NCBI GenBank assembly: GCA_963696105.1
Contig: CAVOIP010000005.1
Location: 682,001 to 746,000, forward strand
Length of the DNA: 64,000 nt
Direction of reading: 5' to 3'
DNA from: CAVRTM01 sp963696105
GTDB lineage: Bacteria; Actinomycetota; Actinomycetes; Actinomycetales; Dermatophilaceae
Made by a program: the position numbers and the translations under genes. The notes under the pieces were generated by a model, which was not told where the DNA came from, searched no databases, and saw nothing but the letters and a program-made list of their open reading frames with translations. Positions 1-7,381 of the stretch are shown piece after piece (the first letter of the stretch is position 1; each line of letters begins with the position of its first letter).

Positions 1-858
1 GTAAGGCTTCTCGGCGACGTCGGTCACCGTGACGTCGGCGGTGCGGACGCCCTCGGCCACCAGGGTCGCCGCCGCCTCGTCGAGGTGGGCCACCCCCGCG
101 GTGCGCAGCGTGCCGTCGTCGGCGAAGTCGCGGCCGGTGGCGACGCGGCGACCTTCGACCGAGCTGAGCCGTGCCGTGAACGCCTGCGCCGCCTCGCCGT
201 TCGGGCTCTGCGGTGCGAAGTCACCCTCGACGTCCCAGTACGACGCCCGGCGGAACGCCATCCGGAGCCGCTCTCGCTCGACCACCATGCGGGTGGCCAC
301 GGACTGCACGCGACCGGCCGAGAGGCCCTGACGGACCTTGCGCCACAGGACGGGTGAGACCTCGTAGCCGTAGAGCCGGTCCAGGATGCGCCGGGTCTCC
401 TGGGCGTCCACGAGCCGGGTGTCCAGCTCGCGCGTCTCGTTGGTCGCGCGCTGGATCGCCTCCTTGGTGATCTCGTGGAAGACCATCCGCCGCACCGGCA
501 CCTTGGGCTTGAGGACCTCGAGCAGGTGCCACGCGATGGCCTCGCCCTCGCGGTCCTCATCGGTGGCGAGCAGGAGCTGGTCGGCGTCCTTGAGCAGCCG
601 CTTGAGCTCTGCCACCTTCTTGCGCTTGTCGGGGTCGACGACGTAGTAGGCCTCGAACCCGTGGTCGACGTCGACGGCGAACTTGCCGTACGGGCCCTTC
701 TTCATGTCCACCGGCAGCTCGCTGGGGTTGGGCAGGTCCCGGATGTGCCCGACCGACGCCTCGACGTCGTAGTCCTTGCCGAGGTAGCCGGCGATCGTCT
801 TGGCCTTGGCCGGCGACTCGACGATCACCAGGGTGCGACCGTTTGCTGCTGTTGCCAC
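1..858 (-). CDS. topA: DNA topoisomerase I, N-terminal 286 residues (runs off the window)
   Basis: Type IA topoisomerase that relaxes negatively supercoiled DNA through a covalent tyrosine link. The frame opens with a GTG at 858 and stays open to base 1. The Toprim domain begins near residue 9 with VIVESPAKAKT (Glu14 is the catalytic acid), and the metal-binding DEDREGEA lies at residues 100-107. YGYEVSPVLWRKV and LSAGRVQSVA follow, as in all bacterial TopA proteins. The active-site tyrosine, normally near residue 320-340, and the C-terminal DNA-binding tail lie outside the window. No ATG sits in frame upstream, and an AAGGAAG stretch lies about 17 bases before the GTG, so this start is favoured. 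It is divergent from the dioxygenase gene. The identification is secure; only the exact start is open. Confidence 0.95.
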   Translation of the reverse strand, partial: MATAANGRTLVIVESPAKAKTIAGYLGKDYDVEASVGHIRDLPNPSELPVDMKKGPYGKFAVDVDHGFEAYYVVDPDKRKKVAELKRLLKDADQLLLATDEDREGEAIAWHLLEVLKPKVPVRRMVFHEITKEAIQRATNETRELDTRLVDAQETRRILDRLYGYEVSPVLWRKVRQGLSAGRVQSVATRMVVERERLRMAFRRASYWDVEGDFAPQSPNGEAAQAFTARLSSVEGRRVATGRDFADDGTLRTAGVAHLDEAAATLVAEGVRTADVTVTDVAEKPY

Positions 859-997
859 GCGCGAACCTGCTCTTCCTTCTCACCCCGTGCAGCGGATTCG
901 TCGCTGCTCGGACAGGGCGGACGCCTAGACGGTAACGCCTCGGGCCATGGATCCGGGCACGGGTGCGCCACCGCACATGTTCACCGCGCTGGATTGG

Positions 998-1027
998 TTG
1001 AAGATTCAACGAACCATCGCGTACACT
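998..1027 (+). promoter_or_regulatory. Leaderless promoter with overlapping palindromic operator
   Basis: A -35 TTGAAG (998-1003) and a -10 TACACT (1022-1027) are 18 bases apart, and the -10 ends six bases before the ATG at 1034, so transcription should start at the ATG. The -35 lies inside the inverted repeat TTGAA-GA-TTCAA (998-1009). Such a repeat over a -35 suits repression by a MarR-type dimer, which is inference; no MarR gene is in view. Confidence 0.55.
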
Positions 1028-1033
1028 CGTGCC

Positions 1034-1837
1034 ATGACCACGACGACCGCCCCGACGCGCCAGCCGGTCCTCTACCTCAGCCACGGCGCCCCGCCGCTGG
1101 CCGACGACCGCACGTGGACCGGGCAGCTGGCGGCGTGGTCCGCCGACCTGCCGCGCCCGCAGAACATCCTCATGGTCTCCGCGCACTGGGAGGAGGCCCC
1201 GCTCGCCCTCTCGGCCACGACGCCGGTCCCCCTCGTCTATGACTTCTGGGGCTTTCCCCAGCGCTACTACGACGTGACGTACGACGCCCCGGGGGCGCCG
1301 CGGCTGGCCGCCGACGTGGCTGCGCTGGTGCGCCGCCCCGGCCTGCCGGTCCACCAGGACCAGCAGCGGGGCCTGGACCACGGCGCCTACGTGCCGCTGG
1401 TGGAGATGTTCCCCGAGGCCGACGTCCCGGTCCTGCAGATGTCCATGCCGACCCTCGACCCGCAGCGGCTGTTCGAGATCGGCCGCACGCTGGCGCCGCT
1501 GCGCGACCAGGGCACGCTGATCGTCGGCTCCGGCTTCACGACGCACAACCTGCGCTGGTTCGACCCGAGCGCCCCGGCGGACGCGCCGGCGCCCACGCCG
1601 TCGGCGGAGTTCGACGCCTGGGCCCGCGAGGTGATGCAGGCCGGGGACGTCGACGCGGTGCTGGACTTCCTGCACCGCGCGCCGGCCGCCCACGAGGCCC
1701 ATCCCCGCACCGAGCACTTCGCGCCGCTGTTCGTCGCCCTCGGCGCCGCCTGGGGCGTTGACACCCGGCCGGAGGCAACCAGCGTCATCGACGGTTTCTG
1801 GTACGGCCTGTCCAAGCGCTCCTGGCAGATCGGCTGA
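1034..1837 (+). CDS. Extradiol ring-cleavage dioxygenase, class III (DODA/YgiD-type)
   Basis: A 267-residue member of the LigB-like family that includes E. coli YgiD/4,5-DOPA dioxygenase, enzymes that open catechol-type rings using a single metal ion. Visible conserved residues are YLSHGAPPL near the N terminus (His17), SAHWEE (His51), LDHGAYVPL (His116) and EHFAPLFVALGAA (His228). His17, His51 and His228 fit the three metal ligands of the family. I chose the ATG at 1034 because a good promoter ends six bases upstream; the frame stays open further upstream, but that extra sequence does not resemble the family. It is a monocistronic gene convergent with the methyltransferase gene. The natural substrate cannot be told from the sequence. 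Confidence 0.88.
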   Translation: MTTTTAPTRQPVLYLSHGAPPLADDRTWTGQLAAWSADLPRPQNILMVSAHWEEAPLALSATTPVPLVYDFWGFPQRYYDVTYDAPGAPRLAADVAALVRRPGLPVHQDQQRGLDHGAYVPLVEMFPEADVPVLQMSMPTLDPQRLFEIGRTLAPLRDQGTLIVGSGFTTHNLRWFDPSAPADAPAPTPSAEFDAWAREVMQAGDVDAVLDFLHRAPAAHEAHPRTEHFAPLFVALGAAWGVDTRPEATSVIDGFWYGLSKRSWQIG

Positions 1838-1850
1838 CCCACCGAGGCCG

Positions 1851-3356
1851 TCAGCGCACGAGCAGCCCGTCGGCCACCAGCTCGCGGATCACCGGCAGCG
1901 CCTGCTCGCGCACCGCGGCGGCGTCCTGACCGGTCAGCTCAGCGATCGCCGCGAGCGCCTGGCCGGCGGCCAGCTCGCCGTCGCAGACGCTGACCAGCCC
2001 CGCCATGGCGGTGTCCAGCCGCACGGCGCGCCGCAGCCCGCCTCCCTGGCGCAGCAGGATCACGCTGGGGTCGGCCGCGCCCGGCCGGCCGTGCCGCTCC
2101 TCGGTGACGTCCTCGGCGCAGCGCCAGGCCGTGGCGAGCACCTCCTCGTCGTCGTGCTCGGCCAGCCAGGTGCGGGCCCGGACCCCGGCCAGGACGGCGG
2201 GCCCCATCGGGGAGGCCACCGGCCCGGTCACCTCGACCAGGTCCCGCCACGGTGCCCGGTCCGTCGCCGGCCGCTGCAGGGTGACCACGCCGAAGCCGAT
2301 GGAGACCACACCGCGCGCGGCGAAGTCGGTCAGCCACGCGGTGTACATGGCGTCGAACGCGTCGGTCCCGGGCAGGTGCCCTCCGTCGCGGGCCCAGGTC
2401 TCGGCGTACTGGGCGGGGTCCTGCTCGTCGCGCTGGATCACCCACGCGTCCAGCCCGGTGCCGTCCAGCCACTGTCCCACCCGCTCGCGCCAGGTCGGGG
2501 CCGAGGCCCCGATCTCCCAGTTGGCGAGCAGCTGGGCGATGCCCCCTGGCTCCAGGACGGAGGGCAGGGACCGCACCAGTCCCTGCACGAACGCGTCGCC
2601 GGCCGCTCCGCCGTCGCGGTACTCGTACAGCGGCACCTGCTCGACGCGCGGGGTGATGACGAACGGAGGGTTGCTGACGACGAGGTCGAAGCGCCGCCCG
2701 GCGACGGGTTCGAGCAGGCTCCCCTGCAGCAGCTCCCACGTCGAGCCGTTGAGCGCGGCGTTGAACCGGGCGAACGCCAGCGCCCGCGAGGACAGGTCCG
2801 TGGCCGTCACCGAGCGGGCGTGGGAGGCCAGGTGGACCGACTGCACGCCGCAGCCGGTGCCGAGGTCGAGCGCGGTGCCGACCGGCGGCCGAGGGGTCCA
2901 CGACGCGAGCGTCGTCGACGCGCCGCCGATCCCGAGGACGTGGTCCGGCGGGAGCGGCTCGTTGGTGGCCGCCTCGGTGAGGTCGGAGGCGAGCCACCAC
3001 CCGTGCTGCTCGTCGGCATAGGGACGCAGGTCGCACGCCGCGCGCACCCGGCCGTCCTCCACCGCGACGAGGCCGAGGCGCTCGAGGCCGTCGACCCCGA
3101 CCATCGGAAGAGCCGCCCCGAGGCGGGCGGGCGTCACGCTGCGGCCGAGCGCGAACAGCCGGACGAGGACGGCGACCGGCTCGTCCGTGTCGCGGGTGGC
3201 GAGGTCGGCCGGGAGCACCTGCTCACGGTCCAGCGCGGCGCCGGCCAGCGGTCCGAGGGCCGCGGCGACACCGTCGACGGTGAAGCCGGCGGCCTCGAGG
3301 TCGGTGCGCAGCGCGGCCAGCAGCTCCGGGTCGGGCACGGGTGTGTGGTCGGACAT
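1851..3356 (-). CDS. Class I SAM-dependent methyltransferase, HemK/PrmC-like fold
   Basis: A 501-residue protein whose central part is a Rossmann-type methyltransferase. Motif I is LDLGTGCGVQSVHLA (about residues 163-177) and the catalytic loop is VVSNPPFVI (about 227-235); the NPPF signature usually marks N-methylation of glutamine or of an adenine or guanine. The N-terminal 150 residues resemble the extra domain found in long actinobacterial methyltransferases of this type, and the C-terminal 170 residues resemble a winged-helix-like extension. The gene follows the AIM24 gene with nine bases between them, so the two are probably co-transcribed. The substrate is unknown. It is not PrmC itself, which is about 280 residues and usually sits beside prfA. 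Confidence 0.82.
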   Translation of the reverse strand: MSDHTPVPDPELLAALRTDLEAAGFTVDGVAAALGPLAGAALDREQVLPADLATRDTDEPVAVLVRLFALGRSVTPARLGAALPMVGVDGLERLGLVAVEDGRVRAACDLRPYADEQHGWWLASDLTEAATNEPLPPDHVLGIGGASTTLASWTPRPPVGTALDLGTGCGVQSVHLASHARSVTATDLSSRALAFARFNAALNGSTWELLQGSLLEPVAGRRFDLVVSNPPFVITPRVEQVPLYEYRDGGAAGDAFVQGLVRSLPSVLEPGGIAQLLANWEIGASAPTWRERVGQWLDGTGLDAWVIQRDEQDPAQYAETWARDGGHLPGTDAFDAMYTAWLTDFAARGVVSIGFGVVTLQRPATDRAPWRDLVEVTGPVASPMGPAVLAGVRARTWLAEHDDEEVLATAWRCAEDVTEERHGRPGAADPSVILLRQGGGLRRAVRLDTAMAGLVSVCDGELAAGQALAAIAELTGQDAAAVREQALPVIRELVADGLLVR

Positions 3357-3365
3357 GGCGGCGTC

Positions 3366-4073
3366 TCAGTCGAACAGGCCGCCGAGCAGCCCGCCGTTCC
3401 CCTGCTGCTGCCCACCGGGCGCCTGGGCCCCCTCGCTGGGCTGGACCACGACGAAACCCTGGCCGTGGAAGGCGTACTGGAACGCCTCTCCCGTGCCGCC
3501 GTGCAGCATCGAGCGCATGTTCATGCTCGAGACGACCTGCGGCACCAGGTTGGCCGACCAGGCGACCGCCGCCTGCACGTCGACGTACGTCGGCTGGCTG
3601 CTGCAGTCGAGGATGACCGGCTGGCCGACCGCGTGCAGCGCGACCGTGCCGGTGCCCTGCAGCACCGTGGTGTAGAGGCCGCCGGCCATCGTCCCGGCAC
3701 CCTGCACCCGCTTGATGTCCCACCCGACCGCGGCGTCGAACGCCAGCAGGCTGGAGCCGTTGACCGACAGCGCGTCGCCGGTCAGGTCCACGAGGTAGAC
3801 GAAACCGGCCTCGGAGGCGAAGAAGACCTCCCCCGAGCCGGACACGCGCATCAACGGGACGTCCTCGCTCGTCACCATCTTCTTCAGCAGTCGCCCGACG
3901 CCGCCGGCGCCCTCGTGGGTGAACGTGACCGACCCCTGGTAGGCCACCATCGCGCCCTTGACCGACAGCACGTCTGCGCCGAGGGACACGCGCAGCATCT
4001 GGGGGTTCTGCAGGGCGAACCGCTGAGCGCCCTGCACCTCGAGGTTGGGACGGTCGAAGAGTGTGCTGTGCAT
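3366..4073 (-). CDS. AIM24 family protein
   Basis: A 235-residue protein of the AIM24/TIGR00266-type beta-rich fold. Typical features are the opening QNPQMLRVSL, the SVKGAMVAYQGSV strand, GVGRLLKKM, GSGEVFFAS and DGQ-like turns. The C terminus is glycine/glutamine-rich (about residues 215-235). No signal peptide or membrane segment is visible. AIM24 proteins in bacteria have no settled function; the yeast relative affects mitochondrial inner-membrane organisation. It is the upstream gene of a probable two-gene operon with the methyltransferase. The ATG at 4073 begins a sequence that matches the family from residue 1. The function is left unassigned. Confidence 0.85.
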   Translation of the reverse strand: MHSTLFDRPNLEVQGAQRFALQNPQMLRVSLGADVLSVKGAMVAYQGSVTFTHEGAGGVGRLLKKMVTSEDVPLMRVSGSGEVFFASEAGFVYLVDLTGDALSVNGSSLLAFDAAVGWDIKRVQGAGTMAGGLYTTVLQGTGTVALHAVGQPVILDCSSQPTYVDVQAAVAWSANLVPQVVSSMNMRSMLHGGTGEAFQYAFHGQGFVVVQPSEGAQAPGGQQQGNGGLLGGLFD

Positions 4074-4104
4074 GGCGGTCAGCCTATGCGCAGCGGTGCG
4101 CCGC

Positions 4105-5109
4105 TCAGCGCTTCAGGAGCCGGACCACGGCGCGCTCCACAGCCAGCCGCACGTCGGGGTCGGTGAGGTCGTCGCTGCCGATGCGCGACAGGGCCCGCGC
4201 GATCGTCTGCCCCCGACCGAAGGTCTCCACCACCCGCGGGTCGACGTACGAGCTGCGCGCGACCGCAGGGGTGTTGCCCAGCTCCTGAGCCACGGCCTCC
4301 ATGACGGTCCGCTCGGCGCGCGTGCGGGCGGCCTTGGTGCTCGGGTGCTCCAGCCGCGAGAACTCCATCGCCGCAACGACGGTCGCGCGCCAGGTGCGCA
4401 GGTCCTTGACGGTGAAGTCGGATCCGGCCAGCTCCTTGAAGCGCTCGTTGACGGTGTCGGCGTGGATCTCGCCCCAGCCCCGGTCGCAGCGGTAGACGAG
4501 GAGGCGGTCGGTGCCGGTCCGGGCCCTCCGCAGGGCGCGGACCGCGTCGGCCAGCGGCGCGTCGACCAGCGTGAGCGACCGGGCGACACCGCTCTTGGCC
4601 GGGAAGTCGAAGGCCACCTGGTCGCGGCGGGCGACGACGTGCTCGCGCAGCAGCGTGGCCACGCCGTGGCTGCCGTTGTCCTCGGTGTAGGACTCGTTCC
4701 CGCTGCGGAACAGGCCGTAGTCCAGCATCCGCAGGGCTGTGGCAAGGACCCGGTCGCGGTCGAGCCGGGGCCGCATGAGGTCGGTCTCGATCGCCTGGCG
4801 CACCTTCGGGAGGCGGCGGGCCAGGGTCAGGACACGGGCATGCTTCAGCTCGTCGCGGGTCAGCCGCCACTGCTCGTGGTAGAGGTACTGCCGGCGCCCG
4901 GCGGCGTCGGTGCCGACGGCCTGGATGTGCCCGTTCGGATACGGGCTGATCCAGACGTCCTGCCATGCCGGTGGGATGACCAGCGACGAGATCCGTTGGC
5001 GCGTCTCGGCATCCACGGGGTGGCCGTCCGCGTCGACGTACGACCAGCCCGCGCCTCGGCGGCGCCGGCTCAGCCCCGGCCGCTGCAGGTCGCTACGGCG
5101 CAGCCTCAT
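4105..5109 (-). CDS. DNA topoisomerase IB (poxvirus-like)
   Basis: A 334-residue type IB topoisomerase, which nicks one strand through a 3'-phosphotyrosyl intermediate and relaxes both positive and negative supercoils without ATP. The N-terminal domain (1-90) contains GWSYVDADGHPV and IPPAWQDVWISPYPNGH. The catalytic domain has FRSGNESYTEDNGSHG, TVKDLRTWRATV (catalytic Arg region) and RSSYVDPRVVETF, where Tyr288 is the expected nucleophile. The start ATG has GGAGGG five bases upstream. This class is common in actinobacteria as a non-essential companion to TopA, whose gene is in the same window. The gene stands alone between the AIM24 operon and the GAF-ANTAR gene. Confidence 0.9.
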   Translation of the reverse strand: MRLRRSDLQRPGLSRRRRGAGWSYVDADGHPVDAETRQRISSLVIPPAWQDVWISPYPNGHIQAVGTDAAGRRQYLYHEQWRLTRDELKHARVLTLARRLPKVRQAIETDLMRPRLDRDRVLATALRMLDYGLFRSGNESYTEDNGSHGVATLLREHVVARRDQVAFDFPAKSGVARSLTLVDAPLADAVRALRRARTGTDRLLVYRCDRGWGEIHADTVNERFKELAGSDFTVKDLRTWRATVVAAMEFSRLEHPSTKAARTRAERTVMEAVAQELGNTPAVARSSYVDPRVVETFGRGQTIARALSRIGSDDLTDPDVRLAVERAVVRLLKR

Positions 5110-5159
5110 GTCAACCCTCCCCCTGTGTTCCGCTCCGGTCTGGCTCGCGCATACCCCGT

Positions 5160-5837
5160 TCAGGAGGGCAGCTCACGCGAGGCGATCATCTCTTCCGCGA
5201 CGGCGCGCAGCTTGAGGTTCCGGTCCTGGGAGTAGCGCCGCAGGACCGAGAACGCCTGGTCGACGGTGAGGTCGAACCGCTCCATGAGGATGCCCTGGGC
5301 CTGCCCGATGACGTGCCGGGCATCCACCGCCTGGCGCAGGCTGTCCTCGTTGCGGGCGGTCGCGAGCGCCACGGACGCGTGCCTGCCGAAGATCTGGCCG
5401 ACCGCAGCCTCGTCCGGGCCGAACGCCGCAGGACGCCGGGCGTAGAGGTTGAGCGAGCCGATCGTGTGCTGGTTGGTGAACAGCCTGATCGACAGCACGC
5501 TGCGGTAGCCGATCTCGGCGACGCGGGAGGACCACTCGTGCCACCGCTGGTCGGTGGCGGTGTCGTCGATGACGACCGTCTCGTGGTCGGCCATGGCCTC
5601 CAGGCACGGGCCCTTGCCGCACTCGAGCTGGAGGCGGTCGGCCCGCTCGACCGTCGTGTCGGTGACGGCAGCCGACTCCAGCCGCTTGTGGCCGTGCAGC
5701 AGGAACACCCCGGCGCTGTCGCACCCGACCGCCTCGCACGCCAGCTCGACGATGCGGTCGACCGTCTGCTCCAGGTCCGGTTCCTCGTGGAGCTGCCGCG
5801 CGATCTCGGCGAAGTCGCCCGCGGAGGTGTCCGTCAT
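5160..5837 (-). CDS. GAF and ANTAR domain protein (putative RNA-binding antiterminator)
   Basis: A 225-residue protein with an N-terminal GAF domain (about 15-150; VGCDSAGVFLL, GKGPCLEAM, RSVLSIRLF) and a C-terminal ANTAR domain (about 165-220; RHVIGQAQGILMERF, QAFSVLRRYSQ). ANTAR domains bind paired hairpins in RNA and stop premature termination; GAF domains sense small molecules or redox state. I chose the ATG at 5837 because AGGAGGC lies a proper distance upstream; a longer frame exists but adds only ten residues without a ribosome site. The gene is followed downstream by the topoisomerase gene and preceded by the sigma factor gene, all on the minus strand. Such proteins are abundant in actinobacteria and their targets are mostly unknown. 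Confidence 0.88.
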   Translation of the reverse strand: MTDTSAGDFAEIARQLHEEPDLEQTVDRIVELACEAVGCDSAGVFLLHGHKRLESAAVTDTTVERADRLQLECGKGPCLEAMADHETVVIDDTATDQRWHEWSSRVAEIGYRSVLSIRLFTNQHTIGSLNLYARRPAAFGPDEAAVGQIFGRHASVALATARNEDSLRQAVDARHVIGQAQGILMERFDLTVDQAFSVLRRYSQDRNLKLRAVAEEMIASRELPS

Positions 5838-5934
5838 CGAAGAAGCCTCCTGTGCAGGACGAACCACGACGCCGGGCGCGGCGGTGGCATGCAGGTGGCG
5901 GGGGCCTCCCCCGCCACCTGCGTTCTCCCATGCC

Positions 5935-6756
5935 TCACGAGGCCTGGGCGTCCGCCAGACCGGCCCGCAGGTGCGCCATGATCGAGCTGAGCAGGCGCGA
6001 GACCTGCATCTGGCTCACGCCGAGCTCACGGCCGATCTCCTCCTGCGTGCAGCCGCCCACGAAGCGCAGCCGCAGGATCAGGCGGTCGCGCTCCTTCAGC
6101 CCCTCGAGGACCGGCCGCAGCAGCTCGTGGCGTTCGACGTCGCGGAAGTCGTCGGAGTCGTCGACGATGAGGTCACCCAGCGTGACGCGGGTGTCGAAGC
6201 GGCTCGGGGCGTCCAGCGACATGGCGCTGAAGCACCCGTCGGCGGCCAGCGCCGTCGAGATGTCCTCCGGCTCCACGCCGAGGGCCGTCGCAGCCTCGGC
6301 ACGGGTCGGGGTCCGGCCGAGGTTCTGGGTCAGCTCCGGCTCGGCGGCGGCCATGGCCCCGCGCAGCTCCTGCACCCGGCGGGGCGGGCGCACGCTCCAG
6401 CCGTAGTCGCGGAAGTGCCGCTTCACCTCGCCGGAGATGGTGGGCACGGCGTAGGCGAGGAACCCGGGCCCCTCACCGACCTTGAAACCGTGGACGGCCT
6501 TGACCAGGCCGAGCAACGCCACCTGCTCCAGGTCGTCGGCGTCGATGCCACGACCGCGGTAGCGGTTGGCGATGGAGAGGGCGGCCCCACGGTTGAGCAG
6601 GACGACCTCGTCCCACAGCCGCTGGCGCTCGGCGGGCTCGGCTTGGACGGCTTCCTCGAGCAGCTGCTGGGTGCGCAGCTCACGCTCGTGGGCGTCCTGG
6701 CGGTGGGGGCTGGGAAGGGTGGTCACCGACGAGATGTCGGCGGGACGACGTGGCAT
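5935..6756 (-). CDS. RNA polymerase sigma factor, SigB/SigF/SigG family
   Basis: A 273-residue group 3 sigma-70 factor. Region 2 is visible as ANRYRGRGIDADDLEQVAL and GFLAYAVPTISGEVKRHFRD, then PPRRVQELR at the start of region 3. Region 4 has LRFVGGCTQEEIGRELGVSQMQVSRLLS, the helix-turn-helix that reads the -35 (about residues 235-262). Members direct the general-stress regulon in actinobacteria and are controlled by anti-sigma kinases and STAS antagonists. A STAS protein is encoded 3.4 kb away at 10112-10453, but no RsbW kinase gene is in view. The start ATG has GGAG seven bases upstream. The gene is downstream of the CBS gene in the same direction. Confidence 0.92.
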   Translation of the reverse strand: MPRRPADISSVTTLPSPHRQDAHERELRTQQLLEEAVQAEPAERQRLWDEVVLLNRGAALSIANRYRGRGIDADDLEQVALLGLVKAVHGFKVGEGPGFLAYAVPTISGEVKRHFRDYGWSVRPPRRVQELRGAMAAAEPELTQNLGRTPTRAEAATALGVEPEDISTALAADGCFSAMSLDAPSRFDTRVTLGDLIVDDSDDFRDVERHELLRPVLEGLKERDRLILRLRFVGGCTQEEIGRELGVSQMQVSRLLSSIMAHLRAGLADAQAS

Positions 6757-6842
6757 TCACCACTCCGTTCGTTTGGAACGAGAGTGGCACCTCTTCTGGA
6801 CCACGTGCCTGTTACTCAAGCACCATCCGGACAAAGGGGCAA

Positions 6843-7253
6843 CTATGCCCCGGGACGTCGCACAAGTTTCACGGCGACGGCAGGCATGGCGACGACGACC
6901 GCGGCCTCGTGCAGGTCGCCCACCAGCCGACCCTGGTCGACGACCGGGACGCGGCGTACCCGTGTGGTCGCCATGAGCTGCAGCGCCCGCTCGATGCAGT
7001 CGTCCGCCTCGACCGTGACCGGCACACCGGCGGTGACCTCACCGGCCGTCGTCGTCCCTGGGTCGGCCCCCTCGGCCACGCAGCCGACCACGATGTCGCG
7101 GTCGGTGAGGACGCCGGTGAGGCGGCGACCCTCGCCGCACACCGGCACGGAGGAGCGCCCGAGGTCCCGCAGCGTGCGCGCGGCGACGAGCAGCGTGTCC
7201 GTGTCCCGGATGCTGACGGGGTCGACGGTCATGAGCTCTCGGGCCGTGGTCAT
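6843..7253 (-). CDS. CBS domain-pair protein
   Basis: A 136-residue stand-alone CBS pair (Bateman module) that usually binds adenosyl ligands or NAD and reports energy state. CBS1 covers about residues 5-65 (ARELMTVDPVSIRDTDTLL, LTGVLTDRDIVVG) and CBS2 about 70-128 (VTAGVPVTVEADDCIERAL, VRRVPVVDQGRLVG). The start ATG at 7253 is preceded by GGAGG at seven bases; a longer open frame upstream is not supported by similarity. It lies between hppA and the sigma factor gene. Small CBS proteins are commonly part of dormancy or stress regulons in actinobacteria. The target enzyme is unknown. Confidence 0.86.
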   Translation of the reverse strand: MTTARELMTVDPVSIRDTDTLLVAARTLRDLGRSSVPVCGEGRRLTGVLTDRDIVVGCVAEGADPGTTTAGEVTAGVPVTVEADDCIERALQLMATTRVRRVPVVDQGRLVGDLHEAAVVVAMPAVAVKLVRRPGA

Positions 7254-7325
7254 ACGGGCGCCTCCGGTGGGGTGATGTGCCGGCCTTGCCCACTGCCTCC
7301 ACGCCCGAAACCCTGCAGGCAGCAA

Positions 7326-7360
7326 GGCGGCCGGTCACCTCGAGGAGGTGACCGGCCGCC
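7326..7360 (-). terminator. Strong hairpin terminator behind hppA
   Basis: A perfect 16-base-pair stem (GGCGGCCGGTCACCTC with its complement) closes on the three-base loop GAG, 22 bases past the hppA stop codon and before the CBS gene. There is no U tract, as is usual in high-GC actinobacteria. The hairpin is symmetrical, but only minus-strand genes flank it. Confidence 0.8.
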
Positions 7361-7381
7361 GGCCGCACGTCGTCGCTGCCG

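Noticed and set aside
1758..4166. 802-residue plus-strand frame antisense to the methyltransferase and AIM24 genes
   Set aside because: Long antisense frames are expected at this GC content; the sequence is Arg/Gly/His-rich with no family match, and the minus strand carries clear genes.
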